From the NCBI GenBank assembly GCA_945897365.1, contig CAMDFD010000008.1, positions 86,604 to 150,603 of the forward strand: 64,000 bases of DNA, read 5' to 3'. This document shows positions 16,305-24,815 of the stretch, one piece after another. Under the pieces are notes generated by a model. It saw only the letters and a list, made by a program, of their open reading frames with translations. It was not told the DNA's origin and did no database searches. Each line of letters opens with the position of its first letter. Position 1 is the stretch's first letter. The position numbers and the translations under genes were made by a program. This stretch comes from Bordetella parapertussis (GTDB lineage: Bacteria > Pseudomonadota > Gammaproteobacteria > Burkholderiales > Burkholderiaceae_B).

Positions 16305-17068
16305 GTGCTCTTGTGTCTAACGCCGTGTTAGAAGCGCAACAGTTGACCAAGCGTTACGGCGCCCTGGTCGCATGCGATCAGGTTTCGCTGTCTTTGTTGC
16401 CCGGTGAGATTCATGCTCTGATTGGACCCAATGGCGCGGGCAAGTCTACGCTGATCCATTTGCTGTCAGGCTCGGTTGCCGCAGATAGTGGTCGTCTTGC
16501 GCTTCAGGGGCATGACGTCACGCGCGCGAGTTTGCACCAACGGGTAGCAGCGGGTTTGTCGCGTTCTTATCAGATCACCAATATTTTCAAACAGTTCAGT
16601 GTGTATGAAAATTTGTTGCTCGCAGTGCAAGCGTGTTCGGGCAGCAGCTTTAGTTTCTGGCGTCCCCGCGCGCAGGATAAGGCCTTGCACGAGGCCGCGG
16701 AGTCTTTGGCGCGCGATTGTGCGATCGCGCCCGCTGTATGGCATGTTGCTGCCGGAACGTTGCCGCATGGAGAGCAACGCAAACTAGAGTTTGCTTTGGC
16801 CTTAGCTTCTAAGCCCTCCGTGCTATTACTTGATGAACCGATGGCAGGCATGGGGCCGGATGAAACCATTAAGCTGACCGAGTTGATTGCCTCGATGCGC
16901 GGACGCACCACGATGTTACTGGTCGAGCATGATATGCAGGCGGTTTTTCGGCTTGCGGATCGTATCTCTGTCTTGGTCTATGGTCGTATGATCGCAACCG
17001 GCACACCCGAGGAAATCCGCAATCATGCTGGCGTGCGAGAAGCGTATCTGGGTGAGGAGCAGACTTGA
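16301..17068 (+). CDS. livG: ABC transporter ATPase, LivG type
   Basis: LivG-like ATPase of 255 residues. Walker A is GPNGAGKST near residue 42, the signature region is LPHGEQRKLEFALALA (a LivG-type variant of LSGGQ), and Walker B is VLLLDEPMAGMG. It powers import with LivF. I placed the start at the ATG overlapping the livM stop (ATGA); an ATG five codons earlier exists but lies inside livM. Confidence 0.93.
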   Translation: MSALVSNAVLEAQQLTKRYGALVACDQVSLSLLPGEIHALIGPNGAGKSTLIHLLSGSVAADSGRLALQGHDVTRASLHQRVAAGLSRSYQITNIFKQFSVYENLLLAVQACSGSSFSFWRPRAQDKALHEAAESLARDCAIAPAVWHVAAGTLPHGEQRKLEFALALASKPSVLLLDEPMAGMGPDETIKLTELIASMRGRTTMLLVEHDMQAVFRLADRISVLVYGRMIATGTPEEIRNHAGVREAYLGEEQT

Positions 17069-17772
17069 TGTTGCACGCCCATCACATACAAAGCGGATAC
17101 GGCCAGAGCCAGGTGTTGTTCGATGTCTCGCTTGAGATTCGGCGTGGCGAGGTCGTGGCCTTGTTAGGGCGCAACGGCATGGGTAAAAGTACGCTAGTTC
17201 GGACGTTGTTTGGTCAACTGCCCTTGACAGCAGGCACTCTGAGTTTTGAGGGTGAGAGTATTGCGGGCTGGGCGTCTGACCGCATCGCACGCTTGGGTTT
17301 GGCGATCGTACCCGAAGGGCGACAGTGTTTTCCCAATCTGACCGTCCGAGAGCACCTCACGGCGTTTGCCGCGCACCGCAATCCCGAGATCACTGAACCT
17401 TGGGATGTCGAGAAGGTTTTTGAAATCTTTCCTCGTTTGCGAGAGCGGGCACGCAATATGGGGAATCAACTGTCCGGTGGCGAGCAACAAATGCTGGCGA
17501 TTGGACGCGCGTTAGTGACCAATCCCAAACTTCTTGTGCTGGATGAAGCGACCGAGGGACTTGCCCCCTTGGTGCGTGAAGAAATCTGGCAATGTCTTGC
17601 GCGCTTGCGCGAAAGCGGACAGACTATTCTCGTGATCGACAAGTATGTCGAACGTTTATTAAAGCTGGCCGATCGGCATGTGATTTTGGAGCGGGGTGCG
17701 GTGGTGTGGCAAGGGAGCTCCGCTGAGCTTGATGCCCAGCGGGATCTGTGGACACGCTATCTGGGCGTTTAG
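17068..17772 (+). CDS. livF: ABC transporter ATPase, LivF type
   Basis: LivF-like ATPase of 234 residues with Walker A GRNGMGKST near residue 35, signature LSGGEQQMLAIGRAL near residue 135 and Walker B LLVLDEATEGLAP. The ATG overlaps the livG stop by one base. The last four bases overlap the 3' end of convergent hemL, leaving no room for a conventional terminator between the two transcription units. Confidence 0.93.
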   Translation: MLHAHHIQSGYGQSQVLFDVSLEIRRGEVVALLGRNGMGKSTLVRTLFGQLPLTAGTLSFEGESIAGWASDRIARLGLAIVPEGRQCFPNLTVREHLTAFAAHRNPEITEPWDVEKVFEIFPRLRERARNMGNQLSGGEQQMLAIGRALVTNPKLLVLDEATEGLAPLVREEIWQCLARLRESGQTILVIDKYVERLLKLADRHVILERGAVVWQGSSAELDAQRDLWTRYLGV

Positions 17773-19055
17773 CCTTTGGCTAAGCGCGCAAACACTTTGT
17801 CGGCAGCGGCGATGGTCGCGCTAATCACGCTGTCATCATGCGTCGAGGAAACAAAGCCAGCCTCATAGGCCGACGGCGCAAAATACACCCCTTCGTCTAG
17901 CATGGCATGAAAGAACACCTTGAACATCTCGATATTGCTGGCGGATACTGCGGCGAGTGTGGTCGGGATATCGTTTGAGAAATACAAACCGAACATGCCA
18001 CCCTCGCTGTCCGCGCTAAACGGGATGCCATGCGCATGCGCGCGCTCGGTGAGTCCTTTGGTCAGCGCGCGTGTTTGCTTGTCCAGCGCTTCGAAAAATC
18101 CTGGTTTAGACAACAGCTTGAGCGTGGTGATGCCAGCGGCGACCGCGACAGGATTGCCCGACAAGGTGCCAGCCTGATAGACACCACCTAGAGGGGCGAT
18201 ATTTTTCATGACCTCAACGCTGCCGCCAAAGGCCCCGATCGGCATGCCTCCACCGATGACCTTGGCCAGAGTGGTGATGTCGGGCTTGATGCCGGTTAGG
18301 CCTTGAACGCCCTGGGGACCAACGCGGAAACCTGTCATGACCTCATCGAAAATCAACAAGGCGCCGTGCGCCGTACATTCGCTGCGCAAGGTTTCAAGAA
18401 AGCCTGCGATTGGCTTGACCATGTTCATGTTGCCCGCAATCGGTTCAACGATGACACAGGCGATTTCTTCGCCATGCTGTTTAAACGCAGCTTTCACACC
18501 CTCGATATCGTTGTAGTCGAGCACGATGGTGTGCGCCACAAACTCGGGCGGCACGCCCGCCGAAGTCGGGTTGCCAAACGTCAAGAGTCCTGAGCCCGCT
18601 TTCACTAACAGGCTATCCGCATGACCGTGGTAACAGCCTTCAAATTTGATGATTTTGTTACGACCCGTCGCGCCGCGTGCCAGACGAATCGCGGTCATGG
18701 TGGCCTCGGTGCCGGAACTCACGAGACGCACTTGTTCGAGCGAAGGCATGCGCTCGATCAGCATTTCCGCGATGATGACCTCAGTCTCTGTTGGAGCGCC
18801 ATAGGACAAGCCGTGCACGGCGGCATCCTGGACCGCCTTAACCACCTCGGGATGTGCGTGACCAAGAATAGCCGGACCCCAGGATCCGATGTAGTCAATA
18901 TAGCGTTTGTCATCCGCATCCCAAAAATGGGGTCCTTGAGCGCGGGCGACAAAGCGCGGTGTGCCGCCGACTGAACGGAAGGCCCGAACGGGAGAGTTGA
19001 CGCCACCTGGGATGCTGCGACAGGCGCGTTCGAAAAGTTCAACGTTGCGTGACAT
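17769..19055 (-). CDS. hemL: Glutamate-1-semialdehyde 2,1-aminomutase HemL
   Basis: HemL (428 residues) converts glutamate-1-semialdehyde to 5-aminolevulinate in the C5 route to haem. It is a class III PLP aminotransferase with SSGTEATMTAIRLARGATGR, FDEVMTGFRV and the PLP lysine in TTLAKVIGGGMPIGAFGG. Length fits the family. The open frame extends far upstream into thiE, but the ATG giving MSRNVELFERACRSIPGGVNSPVR is right: GGAG lies eight bases before it and HemL proteins begin this way. thiE and thiD lie upstream on the same strand. Confidence 0.97.
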   Translation of the reverse strand: MSRNVELFERACRSIPGGVNSPVRAFRSVGGTPRFVARAQGPHFWDADDKRYIDYIGSWGPAILGHAHPEVVKAVQDAAVHGLSYGAPTETEVIIAEMLIERMPSLEQVRLVSSGTEATMTAIRLARGATGRNKIIKFEGCYHGHADSLLVKAGSGLLTFGNPTSAGVPPEFVAHTIVLDYNDIEGVKAAFKQHGEEIACVIVEPIAGNMNMVKPIAGFLETLRSECTAHGALLIFDEVMTGFRVGPQGVQGLTGIKPDITTLAKVIGGGMPIGAFGGSVEVMKNIAPLGGVYQAGTLSGNPVAVAAGITTLKLLSKPGFFEALDKQTRALTKGLTERAHAHGIPFSADSEGGMFGLYFSNDIPTTLAAVSASNIEMFKVFFHAMLDEGVYFAPSAYEAGFVSSTHDDSVISATIAAADKVFARLAKG

Positions 19056-19069
19056 AAAGAATACTCCGT

Positions 19070-19762
19070 TCAAACGGGAAGAGAGAATGTGGAAAGAGGT
19101 GAGGCTGGCGGTGTCTGCGTAAACGGCGCAGACAAAGCGCGCGCTGCGGCTTCGATATCGGGCGCCAAGAATAGGCTGCCGACGACTGCGATCGTATCTG
19201 CACCGGCGCTCGCTAAGATGGGGGCTTGAGCGATACCGATGCCCCCGATCGCGACGACGGCAGGCCGAGGCTCGCCTAGGCCTTTGCAAAGCGCTTGCCC
19301 CTCGGACAGCACGCTCAGTGGCGCTGTCGGGGCATGCGGTTTGGTCGAAGAGGCATACATGGCGCCAAAGGCGATATAGGCGACTTGTAGCGCGAGTAAG
19401 CGCTGAGCGCGTTGTGGATCGGCATAACAAGAGACGCCCAAGAGCATCTCAGGACCGATTTCACGGCGAACAAGGGCCGGGTCATCATCGTGCTGACCCA
19501 CGTGCACGCCATGTGCGCCAAGCTCAAGCGCGAGGCGCCAATCGTCGTTGATCAGAAACACCAGACCGAGTTCGTGACAAACCGGAAGCAAGGCCTGTGC
19601 TAAATGACGGCGCAGCGCGGGCTCGGCGGTTTTATGACGGAGCTGTAAGGCCTTCATGCCACCTCGTGCGGCGGCGCGGACCGCTTGCTCGAGTCGGGCG
19701 GCATCATCCCAGTCGGGGGTGACGCCATAGAGGCCAACGGGAAACTTAATATGCGTTTGCAT
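19070..19762 (-). CDS. thiE: Thiamine-phosphate synthase ThiE
   Basis: ThiE (230 residues) joins hydroxymethylpyrimidine diphosphate and thiazole phosphate to make thiamine phosphate. Motifs seen are KALQLRHK near residue 37, LVFLINDDWRLALELGAHGVHVGQHD near residues 70-95, AFGAMYASSTKP and VAIGGIG. The TTSTK-type phosphate loop is partly changed (YASSTKPHAPT). It lies between thiD (17 bases upstream) and hemL (14 bases downstream). The C-terminal extension PFTQTPPASPLSTFSLPV looks unstructured. Confidence 0.93.
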   Translation of the reverse strand: MQTHIKFPVGLYGVTPDWDDAARLEQAVRAAARGGMKALQLRHKTAEPALRRHLAQALLPVCHELGLVFLINDDWRLALELGAHGVHVGQHDDDPALVRREIGPEMLLGVSCYADPQRAQRLLALQVAYIAFGAMYASSTKPHAPTAPLSVLSEGQALCKGLGEPRPAVVAIGGIGIAQAPILASAGADTIAVVGSLFLAPDIEAAARALSAPFTQTPPASPLSTFSLPV

Positions 19763-19779
19763 CAGAGAACAAGGACCCT

Positions 19780-20598
19780 TTAAGGAGCGATTGGTATGCG
19801 CCGGGCGATCAAGTGTCCCATGCCTGGTTGAAAAGACTGCAACAGGGCTTGCTCCGCATGGGCGCAGGCCTGTTCTGCAGCGGTGGGGACACTGAGTCCA
19901 CGCGCCAGCAGACAGGCGAGTGCCGTGGCGACCAGGCCGCCCGAGTCCCGAGCGCGCTCTGGAAAGACAGGGTTTGGCCAGGCGATCGTTTCACTTTCAG
20001 GACCCGTTAGCACGTTAGCCTGAAGGCCGGGACGTTGTTTGACGCCGGTGATGAGCACCCATTGGGCGCCGATGGCTTGAAGCGCTTGGGCACCTCCGGT
20101 GTGGCCGCAGGCCTCCATGACCTCGTCGCTAATCCATTGGGTCAGTCGACGTGCTTCAATCACGACAATATGGGCCTGCGGTACAAGCAGCTCAATGACG
20201 GCGCCAATCAAGTCGTCAACCTCGTCCTCTTCTTCGGCGGGGGTCTCGGTGTCGATTTCCTGTGCGCCAAGGTGTAAAACCAGAGGGATTTGGCTGTAAT
20301 CCGCAGCGATTTGTGCGACAGCGCTGACGGCTGCAACCGAGGACAGTGCACCGACTTTGATCGCTTGGACAGGGATATCTTCCAGGATGCAGCGCGCTTG
20401 GTCATCGATTTGCTCGGCTGAACAGGGGAAAACGGACTCGCTTTTGGCGCTGTCTTGGATTGTGATGGCCGTTAATGTAGACACGGCGTGCCCGCCGAGC
20501 GCGGCACAGGTAATCGCGTCCGCGGGCAAACCATCCGAACCGGTCGGGTCAAAAGGGCCAAAAAGAAGAGTCACGGGTGTTGCGATGAGTTGATTCAT
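19780..20598 (-). CDS. thiD: Divergent hydroxymethylpyrimidine (phosphate) kinase ThiD
   Basis: This 272-residue protein of the ribokinase-like ThiD family would phosphorylate hydroxymethylpyrimidine and its phosphate. The substrate region is present in altered form (FGPFDPTGSDGLPADAITCAALGGHAVSTLTAITIQD). Towards the C-terminus, where ThiD normally has an anion hole with a catalytic Cys (GTGC), this protein reads ARDSGGLVATALA, with no Cys. An acidic insert (TPAEEEDEVDD) sits in the middle. The position next to thiE supports a thiamine role. I chose the ATG at 20598; a start 20 codons upstream would add a hydrophobic run not typical of ThiD. Confidence 0.82.
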   Translation of the reverse strand: MNQLIATPVTLLFGPFDPTGSDGLPADAITCAALGGHAVSTLTAITIQDSAKSESVFPCSAEQIDDQARCILEDIPVQAIKVGALSSVAAVSAVAQIAADYSQIPLVLHLGAQEIDTETPAEEEDEVDDLIGAVIELLVPQAHIVVIEARRLTQWISDEVMEACGHTGGAQALQAIGAQWVLITGVKQRPGLQANVLTGPESETIAWPNPVFPERARDSGGLVATALACLLARGLSVPTAAEQACAHAEQALLQSFQPGMGHLIARRIPIAP

Positions 20599-20728
20599 GT
20601 CAAAAAGACAAGCGATGTGTAGGCACGCATGGATAGGTTTGGTTAAGATTGACCCCATTGTAAGAGATGACCCGTTTTACCTGTCTTTTTCCTTGAGGAC
20701 AGACGGGTTTCACTAAAAAGAGAGAAAG

Positions 20729-20893
20729 ATGCGTACTTGGATGTGTTTAATTTGTGGTTGGATTTACGACGAAGAAACGGGCGTACCCGAAGAGGGGATT
20801 CCTGCCGGTACGCGCTGGGAGGATGTTCCGCCAAACTGGGTTTGCCCCGAATGCGGCGCGCGCAAAGAAGATTTTGAACTGATGGAAATCTAG
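20729..20893 (+). CDS. Rubredoxin
   Basis: This 54-residue reading frame encodes a rubredoxin, a small electron carrier with one Fe bound by four Cys. Cys6 and Cys9 lie in MCLICG and Cys39 and Cys42 in VCPECGA. Between them are the usual WIYDEETGVPEEGI and aromatic residues. A purine-rich AGAGAGAAAG precedes the ATG. It is divergent from thiD and stops nine bases before yqgE. Rubredoxin next to yqgE is common in betaproteobacteria. Confidence 0.96.
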   Translation: MRTWMCLICGWIYDEETGVPEEGIPAGTRWEDVPPNWVCPECGARKEDFELMEI

Positions 20894-20902
20894 TCCGCGC
20901 CT

Positions 20903-21508
20903 ATGGACGCATCGCAACGCGCTGCCGAGACTGTGACCGACTTGTCGAATCAATTTTTGATGGCAATGCCGGGCATGGTGTCGGGTGATTTGGCTGGAAC
21001 GGTTATTTATTTGTGTGAGCACAGTCCAAAAGGCGCCTTAGGTCTTGTGATCAATCGGCCGACGGATTTGAGTGTCGCGGGCTTGCTTGAAAAAATTGAC
21101 CTCAAGCTTGAAATCGCCCCTGGACAAAGCGCTGAGCAACATCCGGCACATCTGCCAGCGGTTTTTTTTGGTGGTCCGGTGCAGACCGATCGCGGTTTTG
21201 TCCTGCATTCGCCCGCAGGTGATTACAGTTCAAGCATCAAGTTCGGACGCATGGCTCTGACGACCTCGCGCGACGTGTTGGAAGCGGTCGCCCAAGGTCA
21301 CGGACCACAACAGATGTTGGTCACGCTAGGCTATGCGGGATGGGGTGCAGGCCAACTCGAAAATGAGTTGGCTCAAAATGCCTGGCTGAGCGTTGCGGCG
21401 CAAGAATATATTATTTTCGATACGCCACCAGAGGATCGCTACCCCGCAGCACTTAAGCTGCTGGGCATCGATCCCATCATGCTGACGGGTGCAGCAGGGC
21501 ATGCCTGA
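20903..21508 (+). CDS. YqgE/AlgH family protein
   Basis: This 201-residue protein of the UPF0301 family shows NQFLMAMPGMVSGDLAGTVIYLCEHSPKGALGLVINRP near the N-terminus and GGPVQTDRGFVLH and GYAGWGAGQLENELAQNAWL later. The biochemical role is unresolved; the family is linked to alginate regulation in Pseudomonas and is nearly always next to ruvX. The 3' end overlaps ruvX by eight bases, implying co-translation. Confidence 0.94.
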   Translation: MDASQRAAETVTDLSNQFLMAMPGMVSGDLAGTVIYLCEHSPKGALGLVINRPTDLSVAGLLEKIDLKLEIAPGQSAEQHPAHLPAVFFGGPVQTDRGFVLHSPAGDYSSSIKFGRMALTTSRDVLEAVAQGHGPQQMLVTLGYAGWGAGQLENELAQNAWLSVAAQEYIIFDTPPEDRYPAALKLLGIDPIMLTGAAGHA

Positions 21509-21893
21509 AGAAACCTTGCTAGCCTTTGACTACGGCGCTAAAAAATGTGGCGTTGCGCTAGGCAATACCTTGCTCAAACAAGCCCGTCCGCTGGACATCA
21601 TTTTAGAAGCGACGCGCGACGGACGTTTCAACCGGATCGAGGCTTTGCTCAAGCGCTGGCAACCTGAAAGACTGGTTGTGGGATTGGCACTGGCGACGGA
21701 TGGTGGCGAACAATATGCCAGTCAGCATTGTCGTCGCTTCGCGCGTCAACTCGAAGGGCGGTTTGGTTTACCTGTTGTCTTGGTTGATGAGCGCGGCTCG
21801 AGTCTTGAAGCTCAAAAGACCACTGGGAATGAACCTGACGATGCGGTTGCTGCGGCTATCATTTTGCAGCGTTATTTCGATACGCTGACTTAA
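21501..21893 (+). CDS. ruvX: Holliday junction resolvase-like RuvX (YqgF)
   Basis: RuvX is a 130-residue RNase H-fold nuclease linked to pre-16S rRNA 5' maturation. The acidic residues are visible in LLAFDYGAKKCGVALGN (first Asp), in VLVDERGSSLEA (Glu) and near the C-terminus in GNEPDDAVAAAIILQRY. I used the ATG at 21501; a GTG four codons earlier is possible. In related bacteria pyrR often follows ruvX, but here pyrB follows after 22 bases, so pyrR is absent from this site. Confidence 0.93.
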   Translation: MPEETLLAFDYGAKKCGVALGNTLLKQARPLDIILEATRDGRFNRIEALLKRWQPERLVVGLALATDGGEQYASQHCRRFARQLEGRFGLPVVLVDERGSSLEAQKTTGNEPDDAVAAAIILQRYFDTLT

Positions 21894-21915
21894 GTGACTC
21901 TGGGCTAATGAACGT

Positions 21916-22803
21916 ATGCGCAACCCCCAACTAAACCCACGCGGTGCGCTCACACATCTGCTCACTACCGAAGGGGTGTCGCGGCTGACACTCACGCGCA
22001 TTCTCGATATGACCGAGCTGTTTCTCAACACAACAGAAGGTGAGATTAAAAAAATACCGCTCCTACAAGGTAAAAAAGTACTGAGCCTGTTGGATAAAGA
22101 CATGGCTGAGCAGGCGCCAGCCGTCATGAGTGTATTTGAGCGCGCGGCGCAGAGTTTGTCCGCAGAGTGGTGTGGTATTCAAACCTTGCCAAGCAACTCG
22201 AAACCTTTCCTGGCGGATCTTGATGCGGATATTGTCGTGTTGCGCACTCAAGCCAGTGGCGCGCCGTATTTAATCGCACAGCATGTTAGACCACAAGTGC
22301 ATATCGTGAATGCGGGGGACGGCAGTCATGCCGATCCGATACGCGCCTTGATGGATATGTACACGATTCGCAACGTCAAAAAAGACTTTGCTCATCTCAC
22401 GGTGGTGCTGGTGGGAGCAGTCATGCATTCGCGTCAGGCGCGTTCTTGTATCCATGCGCTCACAACCTTGTGCGTCGCCGAAGTTCGCGTGGTCGCACCC
22501 TTGACGTTGTTGCCCGAGGGGCTCGCGCAGTTAGGCGTGCGTGCATATACGGATTTGACGCAGGGGCTACAGAACGCTGACGTTGTCATCATGCTGGACC
22601 AGGAGTCTTGCGAGGCTGAACATACCTACATCCCTTCGCTTCAAGAGTATGTTAGGTGCTATGGGCTGACAGCGGAAACACTAGCTGCTGCCCAAGACGA
22701 TTGTTTAGTTCTTGGTGTGCAAGCTCAAGGTATCGAGCAAGAGGCTGCAGGTCTCGCGGTGCGCATGGCGGTGATGAGTCTTGTTGCGGGGGTGTCGGCA
22801 TGA
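21916..22803 (+). CDS. Aspartate carbamoyltransferase homologue lacking the active site (pseudo-PyrB)
   Basis: This 295-residue protein is collinear with betaproteobacterial PyrB (LTHLLTTEGVSR, VPLL-like IPLLQGKKV, APYLIAQHV..VHIVNAGDG, MDMYTIRN, HALTTL, RMAVMSLVAG). Catalytic elements are missing. The carbamoyl-phosphate motif STRT is replaced around residues 59-70 by LLDKDMAEQAPAVM. The Lys loop (SKGET) is deleted near residue 95. HPTQ has become DPIR at 140-143. The late Arg and Gln pair is lost at 226-231, and HPxP near residue 266 is absent. The frame is intact, so this looks like a maintained pseudoenzyme, possibly structural with the pseudo-DHOase encoded next. It should not make carbamoyl-aspartate. 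Confidence 0.88.
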   Translation: MRNPQLNPRGALTHLLTTEGVSRLTLTRILDMTELFLNTTEGEIKKIPLLQGKKVLSLLDKDMAEQAPAVMSVFERAAQSLSAEWCGIQTLPSNSKPFLADLDADIVVLRTQASGAPYLIAQHVRPQVHIVNAGDGSHADPIRALMDMYTIRNVKKDFAHLTVVLVGAVMHSRQARSCIHALTTLCVAEVRVVAPLTLLPEGLAQLGVRAYTDLTQGLQNADVVIMLDQESCEAEHTYIPSLQEYVRCYGLTAETLAAAQDDCLVLGVQAQGIEQEAAGLAVRMAVMSLVAGVSA

Positions 22804-24035
22804 GGCTCCATATTCAGCAGGGTCGAGTCATTGATCCTGCCAATGACCTTGATGCGTATGCGGATGTCTGTATTGCCGAGGGCATGATTGTCTCAGTGGG
22901 GGCGGTTCCGGAGGGCTTTGTTGCCGATCGAGTGCTCAATGCATCTGGCATGCTTGTGCTACCCGGCTTAGTGGATCTGTCTGCCCGTGTAGGGCAGTCG
23001 GGCGATGCCTCTACTGCCGCCTTGGCCGGGGGCGTGACAAGTCTCGTGCAGCCACCGGAGACGCTGCTCAATCATGCGCTCGAGTCACAGGCCAAGGTTT
23101 ACCCCCTAGGTGCGCTGACGGTAGATTTGAAAGGACAGGCTTTGACGGAAATGGTGAGGCTTTCCCAAGCGGGTTGTGTGGGGTTTTCACAGGGCAATAC
23201 ACCCGTGCAAGATACTGCGGTGCTTGTACGTGCGATGCAATATGCAAAATCGTTTGACTTTGCGGTATGGTTGCGGCCTCAAGACGCATGGCTGTCGCGG
23301 GGCGGTGTCGTCGCGAACGGTGCGTACGCGTCGCGCCTGGGTTTAGCGTCGATTCCTGTCGAGGCCGAGACCATTGCATTGCAGACCTTGCTGTCGTTAC
23401 AGCGCATCACTGAAGTGCGCATGCATCTTTGTCGCTTGTCGAGTGCCGAGGCGATCAACATGGTGCGCGCAGCGAAAAAAGAAGGGCGGCCTATCACCTG
23501 TGATGTGACGGCTAATCATGTGCATCTTACCGACATTGATATCGGTTATTACGACAGTCTTTTTCGGCTTGACCCTCCCTTGCGGGGGCAGCGTGATCGC
23601 GACGCGATTCGACTCGGACTGTTGGATGGCACGATTGATGCAGTGTGCTCGGATCACACCCCACTGACGGACTTGGATAAAAATCTGAATTTTGTCGATG
23701 CGATACCAGGCGCTATGGGTTTGGAGTTGTTGCTCTCACTGACGCTAAAGTGGGCACAAGAGGCACGTGTACCCTTGCTAGACGCGCTCAAGCTGGTCAC
23801 GCATGCTCCGGGTCAAGTATTGGGCCAAAGTGCCAGATGGACCGTTTCGCCGGGTAGTCTCACTGTAGGCGCGCCTGCGGATGTATGCGTCGTGGATCCA
23901 GAGGAATATTGGTTAGTGTGCCGTGAAAATATTCACAGTGCCAGTCAATGCACGCCCTTTCTAGGTCGTGAGTTGCCTGGGCGTATGGTTGCAACGGTGC
24001 TGCGTGGTGATCTTGTTTGGGAGCGATCTCGTTGA
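22800..24035 (+). CDS. Dihydroorotase-like protein without the metal HxH motif (PyrX/PyrC')
   Basis: This 411-residue protein has an amidohydrolase fold like dihydroorotase but is catalytically degenerate. The metal-binding HxH that follows PGL.D in active enzymes is replaced by PGLVDLSARVGQSG (residues 56-68). Downstream CDVTANHVHLTD and CSDHTPL remain. Compared with usual PyrC' a segment of roughly 40 residues after the first strand is missing. Inactive PyrC' proteins hold active PyrB in a dodecamer in Pseudomonas. Here PyrB is dead too, so the role of the pair is open. It starts at an ATG overlapping the pyrB stop. Confidence 0.88.
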   Translation: MRLHIQQGRVIDPANDLDAYADVCIAEGMIVSVGAVPEGFVADRVLNASGMLVLPGLVDLSARVGQSGDASTAALAGGVTSLVQPPETLLNHALESQAKVYPLGALTVDLKGQALTEMVRLSQAGCVGFSQGNTPVQDTAVLVRAMQYAKSFDFAVWLRPQDAWLSRGGVVANGAYASRLGLASIPVEAETIALQTLLSLQRITEVRMHLCRLSSAEAINMVRAAKKEGRPITCDVTANHVHLTDIDIGYYDSLFRLDPPLRGQRDRDAIRLGLLDGTIDAVCSDHTPLTDLDKNLNFVDAIPGAMGLELLLSLTLKWAQEARVPLLDALKLVTHAPGQVLGQSARWTVSPGSLTVGAPADVCVVDPEEYWLVCRENIHSASQCTPFLGRELPGRMVATVLRGDLVWERSR

Positions 24036-24778
24036 AAGTCTTGCGTTTCCTTTTAAGAGCCACGTTGGCATTGACTTGGGTGCTGTGCGGATTGTTGACG
24101 CTCGTGGTGGTTTTTCCGCTGGCTGGGCACAAAGGTCGGTTAGCGCTCAAGCGCAGTTGGTCTGGTGTGTTGCTCTTGTTGTGTGGTGTGCGAGTGTCGT
24201 ACTCAGGTGAGCCTCTGCGCGAGGGACCTGCGCTTTGGGTGATCAATCATGTGTCCTGGCTTGATATTTTTGCGATCAATCATGCACGTGCTGCAGTGTT
24301 TATTGCCAAGAGTGAAATCCGACGCTGGCCTGTGTTAGGTTGGTTAGTGGCCGGAGCGGATACGATTTTTATCGAACGCGCTTCGCGCCATGCCGTGCAA
24401 AAGGTTGCCCGTGCGATGCAGGATACATTTGAGCGTGGCCAAGTGGTAGGTTTGTTCCCCGAGGGCACGACGTCACAAGGTTACGATTTGTTGCCTTTTT
24501 ATGCCAATCTTTTTGAGCCTGCTCGGCGTGCAAATGTCCCGATACAGCCCGTAGCCTTGTTATTTTTCCATCACGACAAACGCAGTGATTTCGCGGCCTT
24601 TGTGGGCGATCAAACTCTACTGCAAAACTTATGGACAGTCCTGGGTGGAACAGGTGTCAGGATTGAGGTGGCGTTTTTAGCGCCGCTCTGGGTGCCAGAT
24701 GGCGAACCCGCACCTGCGCGTGCAGCGCTCGGCGCACGTGCTCACCAGGTCATCAAGGAAGTGGTGTTGAGGCGCTAG
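24032..24778 (+). CDS. 1-acyl-sn-glycerol-3-phosphate acyltransferase (PlsC family)
   Basis: This 248-residue membrane-bound acyltransferase makes phosphatidic acid from lysophosphatidic acid. The HX4D motif is NHVSWLD near residue 72, with FIERASR and FPEGTTSQG further on. A hydrophobic N-terminal segment (ATLALTWVLCGLLTLVVVF) anchors it. There is no ATG near the 5' end. The likely start is TTG overlapping the pyrX stop (TTGA), which gives MKVLRFLLRA. An in-frame TTG five codons earlier is an alternative. Confidence 0.9.
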   Translation: MKVLRFLLRATLALTWVLCGLLTLVVVFPLAGHKGRLALKRSWSGVLLLLCGVRVSYSGEPLREGPALWVINHVSWLDIFAINHARAAVFIAKSEIRRWPVLGWLVAGADTIFIERASRHAVQKVARAMQDTFERGQVVGLFPEGTTSQGYDLLPFYANLFEPARRANVPIQPVALLFFHHDKRSDFAAFVGDQTLLQNLWTVLGGTGVRIEVAFLAPLWVPDGEPAPARAALGARAHQVIKEVVLRR

Positions 24779-24815
24779 GGCCCTACACCAGTCTCCTGGG
24801 CTCGGGGTCAGTCGA

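Noticed and set aside
19056..19430. N-terminal extension of hemL by about 125 codons
   Set aside because: It overlaps thiE and does not resemble HemL; the ATG at 19055 has a good ribosome site.
20667..20712. Imperfect hairpin between thiD and the rubredoxin gene, considered as a TPP riboswitch
   Set aside because: It lacks the conserved thi-box core sequences and is too short; it may be a weak structural element only.
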